Shown: positions 11,332 to 22,900 of the stretch, piece after piece
Layout: the number at the start of each line of letters is the position of its first letter
Position numbering within the stretch: position 1 is the first letter of the stretch
Assembly: GCA_951804985.1 (NCBI GenBank)
Contig: OX638131.1
Span: forward strand, 59,116,351-59,180,350
Length of the DNA stretch: 64,000 bases
Source of the DNA: Dryomyza anilis
Lineage: Eukaryota; Arthropoda; Insecta; Diptera; Dryomyzidae
Direction: 5' to 3'
The notes under the pieces: generated by a model
Told to the model about the DNA's origin: nothing
Database searches by the model: none
The model's input: the letters and a program-made list of their open reading frames with translations, nothing else
Translations under genes and position numbers: made by a program

Positions 11332-11591
11332 CTAAATACGAACTACGACAGTAATTCGCAGCAACCGAACAATGACCGGCTACTCGGCTAATGGTTGTTT
11401 GCAAAAACCCGAACAACGACTGTCGACTATCGGTAGTTGTGTTTGACTGTCACAACGATACACAAAAACCGAACATCAACAGCCATCGTAACAATGTGAA
11501 AATTAAATAGCACCAGCAGTAGTCATTTTTTAAATTTGAATTACTACTGGTGACTCTCATAGTTTAAGTTTTCAGAAATGTGCTACTAGCC

Positions 11592-12560
11592 TATGTCTGG
11601 CAAAATGTTTGCCATTAACTGTCATATTTAATTTAATTTTTTTGAATCTAGTGTTTTCTAGTGTTTTGAAAAAAACATTGTGATTCGTTCTGTTTTAAAA
11701 TTTTAAACGCATTTAAAATGAATTGAACAATTTTTTTTTATTTATTTAATTTATTTCAAAATATTAAAATTGTTTGTGACGTCGTTGACATTTGTTGACT
11801 AGACACACAATATCAAACCAACAAGATTAAACATTCGTATAGCTAGTAGATTTTTTTCCAACAAACATTTTGAGTCATTGTCCCATTTGAGTCAAAACTG
11901 AGAATATACGCAATGCGAACACCCCAATTTCACTTTTGTTTCACTCAGGTAAACCCGTCTGCGACAATCCCACTTGCGTATAACTTGCGAGTAAACAAGG
12001 ATAGTCATTGCGAGTACTCTTAGAATTTACGTAGAGGAAATATTAGTCGTACTGCTGCAAAAGTTTTCCCAAACCAATTTCGTAAAAAAGAAAAACATGT
12101 TTTAACAATCTAAGGATACCCATTGCGTATACACTGAAAAAATGCACCATTTTTTTTTTTAATTAAATATTTAATATACAGTAATTTGATTACAATTAAA
12201 TCATACACAATTTTGAAAAATATACGAATGATCCAATGAAACAAATCTATGTGCACTTTAACATATATTCTACACCACCAAATCAGTGTATCGCACATGC
12301 TGCACTGAGTTACTTTCTTCAAAATATTTTCTGTCTTTGAAAAATATGTCTATTTTTTTATATTTTATTTATATTTATTTGTATATTTCCTCAAATGCAG
12401 TTGTAATTTTGACTTGTGCGCATTCTCTTTATTTAAACTATGCAGCTTACTTTCTTTCTTCGCCTGAATTCGACTTTCTAGGTGCTCATTGTGCGTCTCA
12501 TCATCTTTAAATATCAAACCATCGCGATTGTGATCAAGTGTCTAAACTTTTTTCGCACCG
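11592..12560. other. AT-rich intergenic stretch, no gene seen
   Basis: Short frames only; none with recognisable protein content. Confidence 0.5.
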
Positions 12561-12660
12561 CCTTCAAGATTTTTAACTACTCGCAGAGCACTGACTCTCA
12601 CGGGCATTGGTTTTGCAATCGTTGAAGAATTACGACTAGACCGCCAGACAAGATTCTTCG

Positions 12661-12906
12661 CTAGTCTTCGCTGCTGCAGCTTTCAACGACATTTCGTTGA
12701 GTACAATTTCCAATGACTGAACAAATCTGCCGCGCTTTCAGAGTTTGGGGAATCTGCACGTAAAGTAAACCCAAAGCAGACTTGGCGGTTTTAAGTGATC
12801 TGCCCTCATTGCAATCGCTTGATGTCTTCCTATGAAGAACATTTTTGGGAACCAGGAATTTTTCAATTGGCGCATTTTTAGTCGCACCATTTTCTTCCAC
12901 ATTTCC
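12661..12906 (-). other. Possible orphan exon, unrecognised
   Basis: An 80-codon minus-strand frame ends at a TAG near 12,661. It is preceded at about 12,907 by an AATTAG that could be a 3' splice site. The DNA from 12,560 to 12,900 is clearly GC-richer than its surroundings. A second minus-strand frame runs on through 12,560-12,670. I do not recognise the product. It could be a decayed exon or a captured fragment. Confidence 0.25.
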
Positions 12907-13111
12907 CTAATTAATTATAATTAAATTATATTTTTATATTATTTTATGAAAATCCCCAGCCTTACTTGGGACTCGTTTTTAGATAACCATGAGTCAAACT
13001 TTCGTTACACTTTTTGCGTTAATATGGAATACTACGGGAGAAGTTCAAAATGTTTAAAAAAAATCGCGCGATTTTTTTGAAAAATTTTTCATTTTTTCAG
13101 AAGCACATCGA

Positions 13112-13178
13112 TATATATGTACATACATTCTAAATATATGTACATACATTCTAAATATATGTACATACATTCTAATAT
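13112..13178. repeat. Three tandem copies of a 21-22 bp AT-rich unit
   Basis: ATATATGTACATACATTCTA repeated three times. Confidence 0.85.
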
Positions 13179-13239
13179 ACTTCAATTATTACATACAAGT
13201 AGCACATAAAACATATACATATGATTGAAATTACATAAA

Positions 13240-13460
13240 TTGATGTAGGGGCCGCTAGGATTGACAGATCTGCACCGGTTTTTGATTTTTCAAGGTCACC
13301 ACGGGTCCGAGCGGCGCGATTTTTTAATTTTGGTATTTTTTTTTTGCAAAAATACAGCGCGTACCAATGATTCCAAATCAATTTTTTTTTTTTAATTTCA
13401 CTTCGGCCGGTAAAGTGAACTTTAGCCAATTCTACTTGCGACAAACTTTGCGTTGGTGAC
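13240..13460. repeat. Dispersed repeat related to 1,388-1,690
   Basis: Shares GGGTCCGAGCG and adjoining blocks with the copy near 1.4 kb. A GC-rich block (GGTCCGAGCGGCGCG) stands out from AT-rich surroundings. Confidence 0.4.
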
Positions 13461-13567
13461 AAAGTTTAGCAAGTGTATACTTTTGATTAACTCATGTTTA
13501 ACTTTTTGTACTTTGCGGATTTTCTCAATGTTTGTTGGGTTTGTTTTGCCATAGCTGTCTTTGAATT

Positions 13568-13768
13568 ATGGCAGATGTAGACACAGTGCTATGTAGTATT
13601 GGAATTTTACAAATTGAAGTTAACAGAGAAAAACCGTGCACAAAACTTGATCTGGTCACGGATAATTGGCAACCAAAAACACCAAGACATATTGCAATAC
13701 AACACCTTATAAATTTTAATTATTTTTCTGGCAAAAATGTGGCAGAAAACATCAGAATATTTATTTGA
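13568..13768 (+). CDS. Hypothetical small protein, 66 aa
   Basis: An ATG-started frame of 66 codons with mixed, non-repetitive composition. A TGA stop is followed about 80 bases later by AATAAA (near 13,847). The protein is soluble-looking, with no membrane segment and no motif I recognise. It may be a small gene, the 5' exon of a spliced gene, or chance. Support is only composition and the poly(A) signal. Confidence 0.25.
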   Translation: MADVDTVLCSIGILQIEVNREKPCTKLDLVTDNWQPKTPRHIAIQHLINFNYFSGKNVAENIRIFI

Positions 13769-13979
13769 AAATGTTTCCGTTTCAATTTCCACACAACCAT
13801 GAACATATTTGACATATTTATTTTCGTAAGAGAAAAAATATGAGCCAATAAACAAAGCAGTAAAGGAATTATTATCACATACACCGCGTTATAACTAGAA
13901 TTAATGGTGATATATATTCATATAAATACATTACCATCCTCAACAGAACAGCTACGGATTATTATTTTCAATAAGTGTT

Positions 13980-14425
13980 GTTAGTGATGTAAATGTATCG
14001 ATAAGTGAGTACTCGACAAATGATATAAAACAGCCATTTGATGAGTAGTTGAAAATACTCGTTCCTTTAATTCCTAACTATTATCCGTAACTTCATAACG
14101 ATAATATTCGATATCGCTCACAACCGACAATTGTCGCTTGCGATAGCGATCGTTATGAAAAAAGTGATTCCCTAACTTTCAAGGCATTAGATATAAATTC
14201 GGAAATATTTTTAACAATAAAAATCGTTTAAATCGTTGAAAAGTAAGTTGTCTAACAACCACAAAATTTTCAACACTATCGTATCGACAATTTTCGGTAA
14301 TTTCTTAACGATGACAGCTGACGATAAATATCATAGCGAACTGTGTACGGAATACCTCCTAACAATATTTGTCGTTAAATGTAGTTAGCGATATCAATTT
14401 TTGTCGATAAGGAGTTAGGGACAGA
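13980..14425. repeat. Cluster of TAACGATATCG-type palindromic repeats
   Basis: Dense inverted words such as ATAACGATAATATTCGATATCG and GCGATAGCGATCGTTATG. TCCCTAACT at 14,169 faces AGTTAGGGA at 14,413, which may be the termini of a 250-bp element, but the arms do not pair further. Non-coding. Confidence 0.4.
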
Positions 14426-14586
14426 GGCGCAATTCTGTAACTGATTAACGACAAATATCGATATCGTTAACTAACGAGAATTATGACATGTAGAAGCGAT
14501 CGTCATGAAAAAATGTAAATTTTTACGATATTTGTCGTTAAAAATAGTTATTAGTTATAGAATCGTTAATAAGTTACAGAATCGCC
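14426..14586. mobile_element. Short MITE, about 160 bp
   Basis: GGCGCAATTCTGTAACT at the left end pairs with AAGTTACAGAATCGCC at the right. The arms continue inward to ACGACAAATATCG and CGATATTTGTCGT. No coding capacity; target duplication unclear. Confidence 0.6.
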
Positions 14587-14589
14587 CTA

Positions 14590-15848
14590 CAGCAGTGCCA
14601 AGCTATAAGTATCGGATTGGGCTGGGTGCAAGGGCAAAAACATGCGGCCGACGAAGTTGTTCTTCATTAATTAGCGAAATTTGCGCTAACAGTGTATAGA
14701 ATGACCATCGGCAATGCCGCCTTTGGAATTTCTGCATAGTTACTCTAATTAACACAAAATTTAAAAAAAAACTGTTTTGATAAATACCGAAAATCACGAA
14801 TTTAAATCCCGGGGTTGTCAAACTAAAATTAAAAACTACCCGATTTAAAATTTGTAGACGCTCTTTTCTAGTTGTCCTTAACATAATTATTTTGTATATT
14901 AGTTTACCGCATTATTTTATGGAAATGTTTTCTTACTACGGTACTTGTAATACCAATTTAATAAATTCGGGATGAAGGGTTTTTTATTCCATTTCCCGAA
15001 ATCATGGAATTGTCAAAATACTTGGAACATAAAGATTGGAATCCTTAGTGAAAATATGCTGAATTATAAAATCAGTATATACGTAAATAAAAATTACTGT
15101 GAAAAATTGTAAATCAAAGAGATGAGAAATACTTTTTTTCTTAGAATTTATTAATTTTATTTGTAGAATATATTTTAATATATGGGATATTCCGCACCAA
15201 TCCACCAGAGGTTGGAATTCACCTTCTTCGATTTCAATGAAATTTGTGCAACTGATAAAGGGTATCAAGATATGCATTGGCCAATTTTTTTCGTCTACTA
15301 CTTCCAGAGATAAAGTTGGACCACCGTAGAAATTACAACTTAATAGTTCTATTAGCTTTAAAACGAGCCATAAACGGAGTTTCTATCGTTTCTACTTTAG
15401 GAGATATTGAAATATGAAGAACCATACAAAAGTGATTTTTGTCAAATTTTTTGTAACTTTGAACCACTGTATCTCTAAAAGTACCCGAGTGGAAATTAGT
15501 AATACGATGAGGCATCACAGCCAAATGATCCTGATCAGGATTGACTAGCATAATCCTAATTTGAAATTTACGTAGGGCAACCTGATAAATTCGGATCTAA
15601 AGCTCACTTATTGAAACCTGATCTGACACTTATAAAAAAAACTGTTGGATATCGTATTTATATCCCAATATGCCACAGGGTAAGCGTTTGAAAATATAAT
15701 CATAATTGGATTTAAGGTCTAGTGTGTTTTTCAAATCAGTTTCAAATATAAAATAAGTGATATATTTAGCGCTTACTCTGAATTTGAAAATGATTTGATA
15801 ATAACTCCAGCAAGACATGCCTTACCTAAACTCCAACACAAAGACAGT
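14590..15848. other. Intergenic stretch, no identifiable gene
   Basis: Open frames up to 93 codons on the minus strand, none with recognisable family features. Short matches to other dispersed repeats occur near 15,825 (ACTCCAACACAAAGA, also at 27,945). Confidence 0.45.
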
Positions 15849-16213
15849 GGCTGCATTCAGCGACCTCAGTAGTTGTGTAGCTGTTGATCAATTTGAGCTT
15901 GGATAGCATGCTACCCTCAACATGTTTAGTGAGCGGTCGCCATTTTTTCCAGCATAAAATTTTTGCGCTACATTTGCACTGCCTTTGTTATCAATGACAT
16001 TCAATGACATTTTAACTGAAATATTTATAAACAAAAATGGAATTTAGATTGAAAAATATGTTTTCAATCAATTAAAGAGTTGTATGTAACTTTAATTATA
16101 TATTAATAATAAATTAATTTGTAAATTGACAGCTGCGATAGCTGTGCATTCAGTAACAGTGAGCGATTAGTTACTGAGCAGTTTCGCAACTGATGAGGTC
16201 GCTGAATGCAGCC
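15849..16213. mobile_element. MITE with 20-bp perfect terminal inverted repeats
   Basis: GGCTGCATTCAGCGACCTCA at 15,849 is complemented exactly by the sequence ending at 16,213, and the arms extend by a further AGTTG-type match. 365 bp, AT-rich, non-coding. No clear target duplication. Confidence 0.75.
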
Positions 16214-17160
16214 AATATTATATTTTCCACTAATACATAAATAATTTGAAATACATCCCTGCAGGATCAATGATAGATATATGACCCGTAAATTTACTAG
16301 TAATGAAAACTAATATTATTTGCGCGTCGGTTTGTCACCATTTTTTATTTGTAGGTTATTTATTACGTTTGCAACAGTAGCCGCTACAGCTGGAGTTGAA
16401 AAAAGATGTTACTTAAGTTATAAACAATTGATAAACACAAAAAGAAAGTATATTGAAAAGAGTATTTGTATATATTGCTTAATTATCTATTTATAATATA
16501 GATCAAAGTGGAAGGGTCATCTGCATTAAACAATTGCATGGAAGGAAGCAAAACAACGGCAAATAAAAGTCGTTTTAATAGACAATTTTGTAATGCAAAC
16601 ATGTTGAATGTGAACGCAATAAAAATGAAAACTATAGAATTTTGAGTTTTTTGGTTTTATTTGGTCTAATTTTGGTTAGTTTACTATTAATTTAACCGTC
16701 CCTAACCTACAAATTAAAACAGTTTATGTTACGTAAAATATTTCGTAAATTTACAAGTAATTTAATCGTCACTTAATACCAAAAGAACAGTGATAAAAAA
16801 ATATTCAATTGTATCTCATTTCAGATGAGTGAGAAAGAGATAAAAATTCACACGCACACAAAAGTTTCGGTCAATTTTATCCCGAAGCTCTTAACAATGT
16901 TATAGAAACTTTTACTGAAACTTTCAGTTTTGATACTTGTAATATTACTGCTCATATGACCGGTAGTGTTCTTGCTGGGAACATTACCAAAAAGGGCAGT
17001 GATAATTAGGGGCAAAAATGTAGTGACGCTCAAAACAGTATGTTTTTTATGATTGCAATAGAAACCCTGACAAAAAATTTTACATAACAACGCACGTCCA
17101 AATCTAATAGCTTACCGAAATCTATTATTGTTTGGACTTCTGTGAATATTTAAAACAATG
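16214..17160. other. AT-rich intergenic stretch, no gene seen
   Basis: 16,222-16,310 resembles 45,262-45,345 (shared CTGCAGGATCAATGAT), a dispersed repeat. Nothing else is supported. Confidence 0.45.
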
Positions 17161-17164
17161 AATA

Positions 17165-18286
17165 CACTAAGAAAACAAAGATGGTTACCAGAAATATCAC
17201 AGCCCTAAATATCATGTTATTTACAAATTATTTAGATCGGCTTTGAGACAAACATCTTTCAAACATCTGAAAAATACGATAAATATTGCTGGCAACCATC
17301 TTTCAAATTTACGATTATTTATAGCAACCATCAATTAAACATCTTACAAATAGGAAAAGAGTTGTGGAATATTTGGAAAAGGTACTCCATTACAATTAGA
17401 ATTTTATTGAATTAAAATAAAATGAATCAAATGTATTTTTATTTATTTTAAAAAGTATCCTGGGCTCTAATCACGTAACTTAAAAACGATCGTCGTCGAA
17501 ACGATAGTCATAAAATTCTATGGTTTTTGCCTCACTAAGACCATCGTCTAAACGATATCGTTAGACGATTATCGTCATACGTAATTAGAGCCCTGGGCTC
17601 TAATCACGTAACTTAAAAACGATCGTCGTCTAAACGATAGTCATAAAATTCTATGGTTTTTGCCTCACTAAGACCATCGTCTAAACGATATCGTTAGACG
17701 ATTATCGTCATACGTAATTAGAGCCCTGGTTATACATCACCATCGTGTTTATAAATCCTTTGAAGGTAAAATTGTACAACGACTTGAGACTTCTTCGCGG
17801 AATAGCCAAGTTTGCCTGCGCTGCTATCATCAAAGTAATCTCTGAAAAGAAATATTTTCCATTACGACTTGATAATTTCAATCCCAGGAAATTTTATTTT
17901 CACTTTTACCTTTAAAATGTAGTATTTAAGTTGACAAGTTTACACTATTGGATTTACTTAATTGTTGTGGACAAATCGAACGTAATGAAAGAGTACGCCA
18001 TTTTCCTTTTTTATAGTAGTCAAATGTCAAAATAACTCAAGATTTTTGTTGCAAATGTCCAAGAAATCAGGATGTTTGCTATCAGTCAACTGTAAATATA
18101 TCAATTATCATTGCTGTTGTGGCAAACATCTCATAACTATCTGCATATATGTCATATTTAAAAAAATATTAATAGTTTTGCTGTAACTTTATTGAAACTT
18201 ATGGGATGTTTGAATATTTGCTACAAGGCATAAATTTAAACAGATAGTTGCGGCAAGACTTTCATAAATATCTTGTTTTCTTAGTG
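17165..18286. mobile_element. TA-flanked MITE, CACTAAGAAAACA ends (1.12 kb)
   Basis: CACTAAGAAAACAAAGAT at the left and ATCTTGTTTTCTTAGTG at the right, each flanked by TA (17,163-17,164 and 18,287-18,288). Non-coding. Contains the nested dimer at 17,462-17,726. The ends belong to the CAC..AGAAAA pattern shared by several elements of this window. Confidence 0.75.
17462..17726. mobile_element. Head-to-tail dimer of a 132-bp MITE
   Basis: Two units (17,462-17,593 and 17,595-17,726), each starting GGGCTCTAATCACGTAA and ending TACGTAATTAGAGCCC. They are separated by a single T and I see only one base difference between them. Terminal repeats and inner palindromes (CTAAACGATATCGTTAG) are preserved. 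Recent tandem duplication or an insertion beside an existing copy. Confidence 0.85.
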
Positions 18287-18344
18287 TAGGCTCCAGAATT
18301 ATATTCGAGAACTTGAAACATACAAGCTTAAAAAAACACATCTA

Positions 18345-19371
18345 AACCCAGGGAAAAACCATTGTAAATCCGTTATCATTCATAGTAAATTCGTTATATA
18401 TCTTAACGATATTAAGTCAAATTGAGTTATAGTAAAAACATTATTTTACATAGTTAATTGTCAAATGTCACAAATTTACTATATTTAATTTGAATTTACT
18501 ATGTGTAATAATGTTTTTGGTTTACAATCTGCTGCATATAAATTTACTATGTTTAATAACATTTTGAATTCAAATACAAATGAATGGAAATATTCACATT
18601 TAGAATTATTTTTATTCATGGTATTTTAATTCGAAACAAATATATTAGCATATATTAACACAATTTGACTACAATGCGGCAGCTACGACGTCGCGACGTC
18701 GGAAAAGTCCACCTGGACTCAGCGAGGCTGCTGTCCATCTCGCAACTTCAACATCTGCAAGACATTCGCAGGGGCGCAACCTGGAACTGAGGTAATGCAA
18801 CGGTTACTCTTCGGTATGCCGGATAGTTCGGCTATCGTGGCTCACGGATTCGTAGAGGCGGCAACAGAGGCGGCAACAGAGGCGGCACAGTCAGTCAGCG
18901 AAAGGTGTTACTACAACATGAAAAATAAATTTAAAGATTTAATTTATTTGTCTTCATTTTGTCTTCAACACATTATCGCGCGGATGCTTTCGCAGACTTT
19001 ACTCGTCCTTACAGATTCGACTACCGTGTCTCCTTTACACTCATAACCGGTGACGGCAGCTGATGGCGGCATCAGCGGGCATCAGTAGTCCTAATAGTAT
19101 TAGAGACATCCGCCATAAGAAGTGTCCTGTTGCCGCCAGCTGGTACATGTAAAAATATAATTATTTAAATACCTTTAATTAATTTTGTAATAGCTTACCC
19201 GTTGTTAAGAGAGCCAAGTTCGAGAAATTCATACAATTTACTATAAAATATTAATGATCAAACCAATTCATAGTAAATTTACTAGAAACGTTAACTATTA
19301 TAAAATGTTATTGTGCATAGTAAAAATATATGAAACGTAGTAAAATTATCGATATACTTTTTCCCTGGGTG
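18345..19371. mobile_element. TA-flanked MITE (family CCCAGGGAAAAA), GC-rich core 1
   Basis: Ends AACCCAGGGAAAAA and TTTTTCCCTGGGTG, flanked by TA at 18,343-18,344 and 19,372-19,373. About 250 bp of each end matches the element at 26,900-27,847, including repeated TTCATAGTAAATTTACTA words. The core, 18,676-19,140, is GC-rich and differs from the core of the other copy. It carries an 83-codon frame at 18,795-19,046 with three tandem GAGGCGGCAACA units. The frame is not recognised. Confidence 0.75.
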
Positions 19372-19963
19372 TACCACATTTTGAATACTGGCATCGATTT
19401 TGTTAAGTTGTCTTGACGCTCGGGCTTGAAGTCTACGATATTGGTTTGTTGAATAACGGGATAATTAATTGAAAAATGCCCTTTTTGTTGTCCTATATGA
19501 GGATCTCCTTTTTTTTTACTTATTTTGCAGGATTAAGTCAATATTAAAAAGAAAAAAACTAAATATACTTACTTACTTAAATGGCCCTTACAACCGTGGG
19601 TCGGTTTTGGCCGCTGAGATGAAGCCGCGCCATTCGGATCTGCTTTGCGCGCGTTGACGCCAGTTAGAAATACCAAGCGTTGCCAGGTTGTCCTCAACTT
19701 GGTCTTTCCACCGCAGATTTGGACGCCCTCTTCTACGCTGTCCACCTTCGAGTTTCGATTCAAGCACCTTCGTTCGACATGACCTAGCCAGCGAAGCCGC
19801 TGGATCTTGATGCGCTTGACTATGTCAATGTCGTCGAATAACTCATACAGCTCGTGGTTCATCCTGATTCGATACTCGCTAGCAAAGCAGATAGGGCCAA
19901 AGATTTTACGGAGAATCTTTCTCTCGAACGCTCCCAGTACTCTCTCATCGGTGGAGGCCAGCG

Positions 19964-22900
19964 CGTCAACGCACTTATGGGGGACGGACGTGTCGTGTCG
20001 TCTCTTGTCTTTTTTAACGTGTTCCGTCCGTCGTTTAGTATAAATGTGTTTCAAAACTGTGTTTAATGTGCCCGCCCAACATAAGAAAAATAACGAAATA
20101 AAACAAAATTAAATTAAAACATAAACTAATAATAATTGACATAAAAAACTAAAAAGAAACACCAAATAAATAAAACAATAATAATTAAACAAAAACAACC
20201 ACATAATAGAACCTGTTTCGCGCTGCCTGCTGAGTTGCCGCACTCGCTGTTTTTGCAATTGCCGACGCAAAGGGCTTTTCTATGCTCTTTGCTGCAATTG
20301 CACAGGTTTGTTGACGTATCCCCTCCCTCCCCCATCCTACTCCACGCTACTAGCGCGCACGGTTGAGGCTGCAGTGAGTGCGTAATCTATGCTGTGGTGA
20401 AGGCATAACACTCACCACGGCTTGACTTACGCTCTCATTTGTTTGTTTCAACTGCTGCGCCTTGGTAGTATGTATGTCTGTTTTGAAGTTGCCCAGTAGA
20501 AAAAATGTCGCAAAAATTTCGCATAGATTTTTGCAACATTCGTGGGCTAAGGGCGAACTTTTTCTCGGTATATGCGTATGTGTCCATCCATAGGCCACAA
20601 ATAATGGCACTAGGTGAGACCCAGGTTAATGAGGGTGCAGATCCACTGGATTTTCATATACCTGATTATCACCTATTGCCATTATTCTCTGCCCATAGGG
20701 GCCTTGCTCTTTTTATCCGAAGTGACGTTGCGTATCAACTGCAGCAACAACATAGTGTGTCGGATAGCGAATTTAATACTATTTGGGTTAAATTCAAAAT
20801 TCAAACACACATCATGCACTTGTGCTTTCTTTATAGGAGTCCGAATTTAGATAGGGTTTCCACCTGTAATAAGCTGGATGCCTTATCTGATTCGATCTCA
20901 AATATATTGGAGCAATTTCCAGGCAGTGAAATTGTTGTTGCCGGCGATTTTAATGTGCACAACGCCACTTGGTTGAGCCACTCGGGTCTATCAACACAGG
21001 AGGGTTGTTATGTTGAGCTTTTTGCCGAGTGCAACCAACTCACTCAAATGGTGAAGGAGCCGACGTATATTCCACGCGTCGGCGGGCAAAGCCCAAAAGT
21101 CCTAGACCTTTTTCTGACTTCACATCATGAAAAATATGATGTAAAAGTCCTTGCACCTCTTGGTAATTCCGACCACTGTACTGTTTCCGCTGAGTTTTCG
21201 TATTCTAGTTTACGCGCCTCTTCGATTAAAGCCCCGAAGAGGAATGTATGGCTTTATGAAAAAGCAAATTGGGTTGCGTTAAATGATTTTTTTCGCAATT
21301 TTAATTGGAAATTGTGTTTCGCTGACAGAGACATAAATGCTGCGGCTTTAATGGTACAAAATATTATTTTATTAGGTATGCGGTCCTTCATACCTTCTAA
21401 AAAAATTAGCATTAAACCTAAGGACCACTCTTGGTTTAATGAGACTTGCAGGATTGCAGTCAGGTCGAAAGAGGAAGCCTTTCAGACTTGGCGTTCTAAC
21501 AAGAATGCTGATACTGAAAGACTTCGTATACAGGCTAGGAATCGCTGTAATGCCGTGATCTCGAGCGAAAAGTTTCTTCACGAACAAAACGCGCGCAAAA
21601 AGGTCCTACTATATCACAGGGGTATTAAAAATTTCTGGTCATTTGTAAAAAGGGTGAAGAATCAGACGACAACGTCTACTCCAACTCTTAGTATGAATGG
21701 CCAGACCTTCACTGACCCGGTTGATAAAGCTAATCTCTTGGCAGAATTATTTGCAAATAATTCAACGCTCCCAGATAGTAATCAACCACTGCCTGTCGTC
21801 GATTTTGTTTCTTCTGCAATGCCGGAGATACATTTTCGAACTCGGGCAGTTAAAAAGGTTTTAGAAAACCTCAACATTAACAAAGCCTCTGGGCCAGATG
21901 GCATATCTGCCCATGTGTTGAAGAAGTGCGCGTCAACGCTGGCTTGTCCGTTGCGTAACCTTTTCAACATCTCCTACACGACAGGAGTTTTTCCATCTTG
22001 TTGGAAGGTTGCCAATGTCCAGCCAGTTCCGAAAAAGGGCGAGGCCACGAACCCTGCCAATTACCGACCCATTGCAATATGCTCTGCACTCTCCAAGGTA
22101 ATGGAGAGCGTAATTAACTTCCACTTTGTGAACTATCTTGAGCACAACGAATTGCTCAGTGACCGACAATACGGTTTCCGTAGGACCAGATCCACAGGTG
22201 ACTTGATGGCGGTCCTCTCCGAAAAGTGGAATAATTGTGTTCACCTTTTCGGGGAGAGCAAGGCTGTTGCTCTTGATATCTCCAAGGCTTTTGATCGAGT
22301 GTGGCATAAAGCCCTCGTTTCAAAACTAATTGCATATGGTGTTGGTGAATCTTTTACTCGATGGATATCGAGTTTTCTCCAGGGTCGTTCAATACGAGTT
22401 GCGATGGATGGTGTTCTTTCGGAACAACATTTCATCAATTCTGGAGTTCCGCAGGGTTCCGTCCTATCCCCGTCCCTATTTCTGGTATTTATCAATGACC
22501 TTCTGTCATTGACCCAGAACCCAATCCATTCCTTTGCAGATGATAGCAACATTTGTCATTCATACTCGTTCAAAAAGCGCCCAACCTCTTTGGAGATTGA
22601 GAGTAAAAGACGCACTATGAATGACACACTCAATAATGACCTTAAAACAATCTCCGAGTGGGGTCTTGCAAATAGAGTTGATTTTAATGCACGCAAGACC
22701 CAATGTTGTCTGTTATCTCATAAAAGAATGGATTCAACCCTACCTCCCCTTAATATGGGTGCTGTGGATATTGCAGAGTCAGCTGCTCTTGACGTTCTGG
22801 GCATATCAATTCAATGTGATCTCCGTTGGAATGATCACATATTTGACGTGTCGAAAGAGGCGGCCAAGTGCCTCGGTTTTTTAAAACGGTGTAAGACATA

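Larger units (their letters stand above)
6244..11587. mobile_element. Foldback-like element with long inverted arms, multiply interrupted
   Basis: The outer 550 bp or so on each side (from 6,244, and back from 11,587) are inverted copies, starting AGTAGCACATTTCTGAAAAC. The pairing resumes at 7,241-7,520 against about 10,085-10,330, after skipping an insertion in the left arm. The inner arms consist of short degenerate direct repeats (AAAATT..TTTTCACT words). That architecture recalls fly Foldback/Galileo elements, which is an inference. AGCC flanks both outer ends (6,240-6,243 and 11,588-11,591), a possible 4-bp target duplication. No transposase is visible. Three insertions are nested: 6,698-7,240, 7,942-9,861 and 10,498-11,331. 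Confidence 0.65.

Noticed and set aside
14169..14421. Separate MITE with TCCCTAACT ends
   Set aside because: Only 9 bp pair and the arms do not continue; kept as part of a palindrome-rich cluster.
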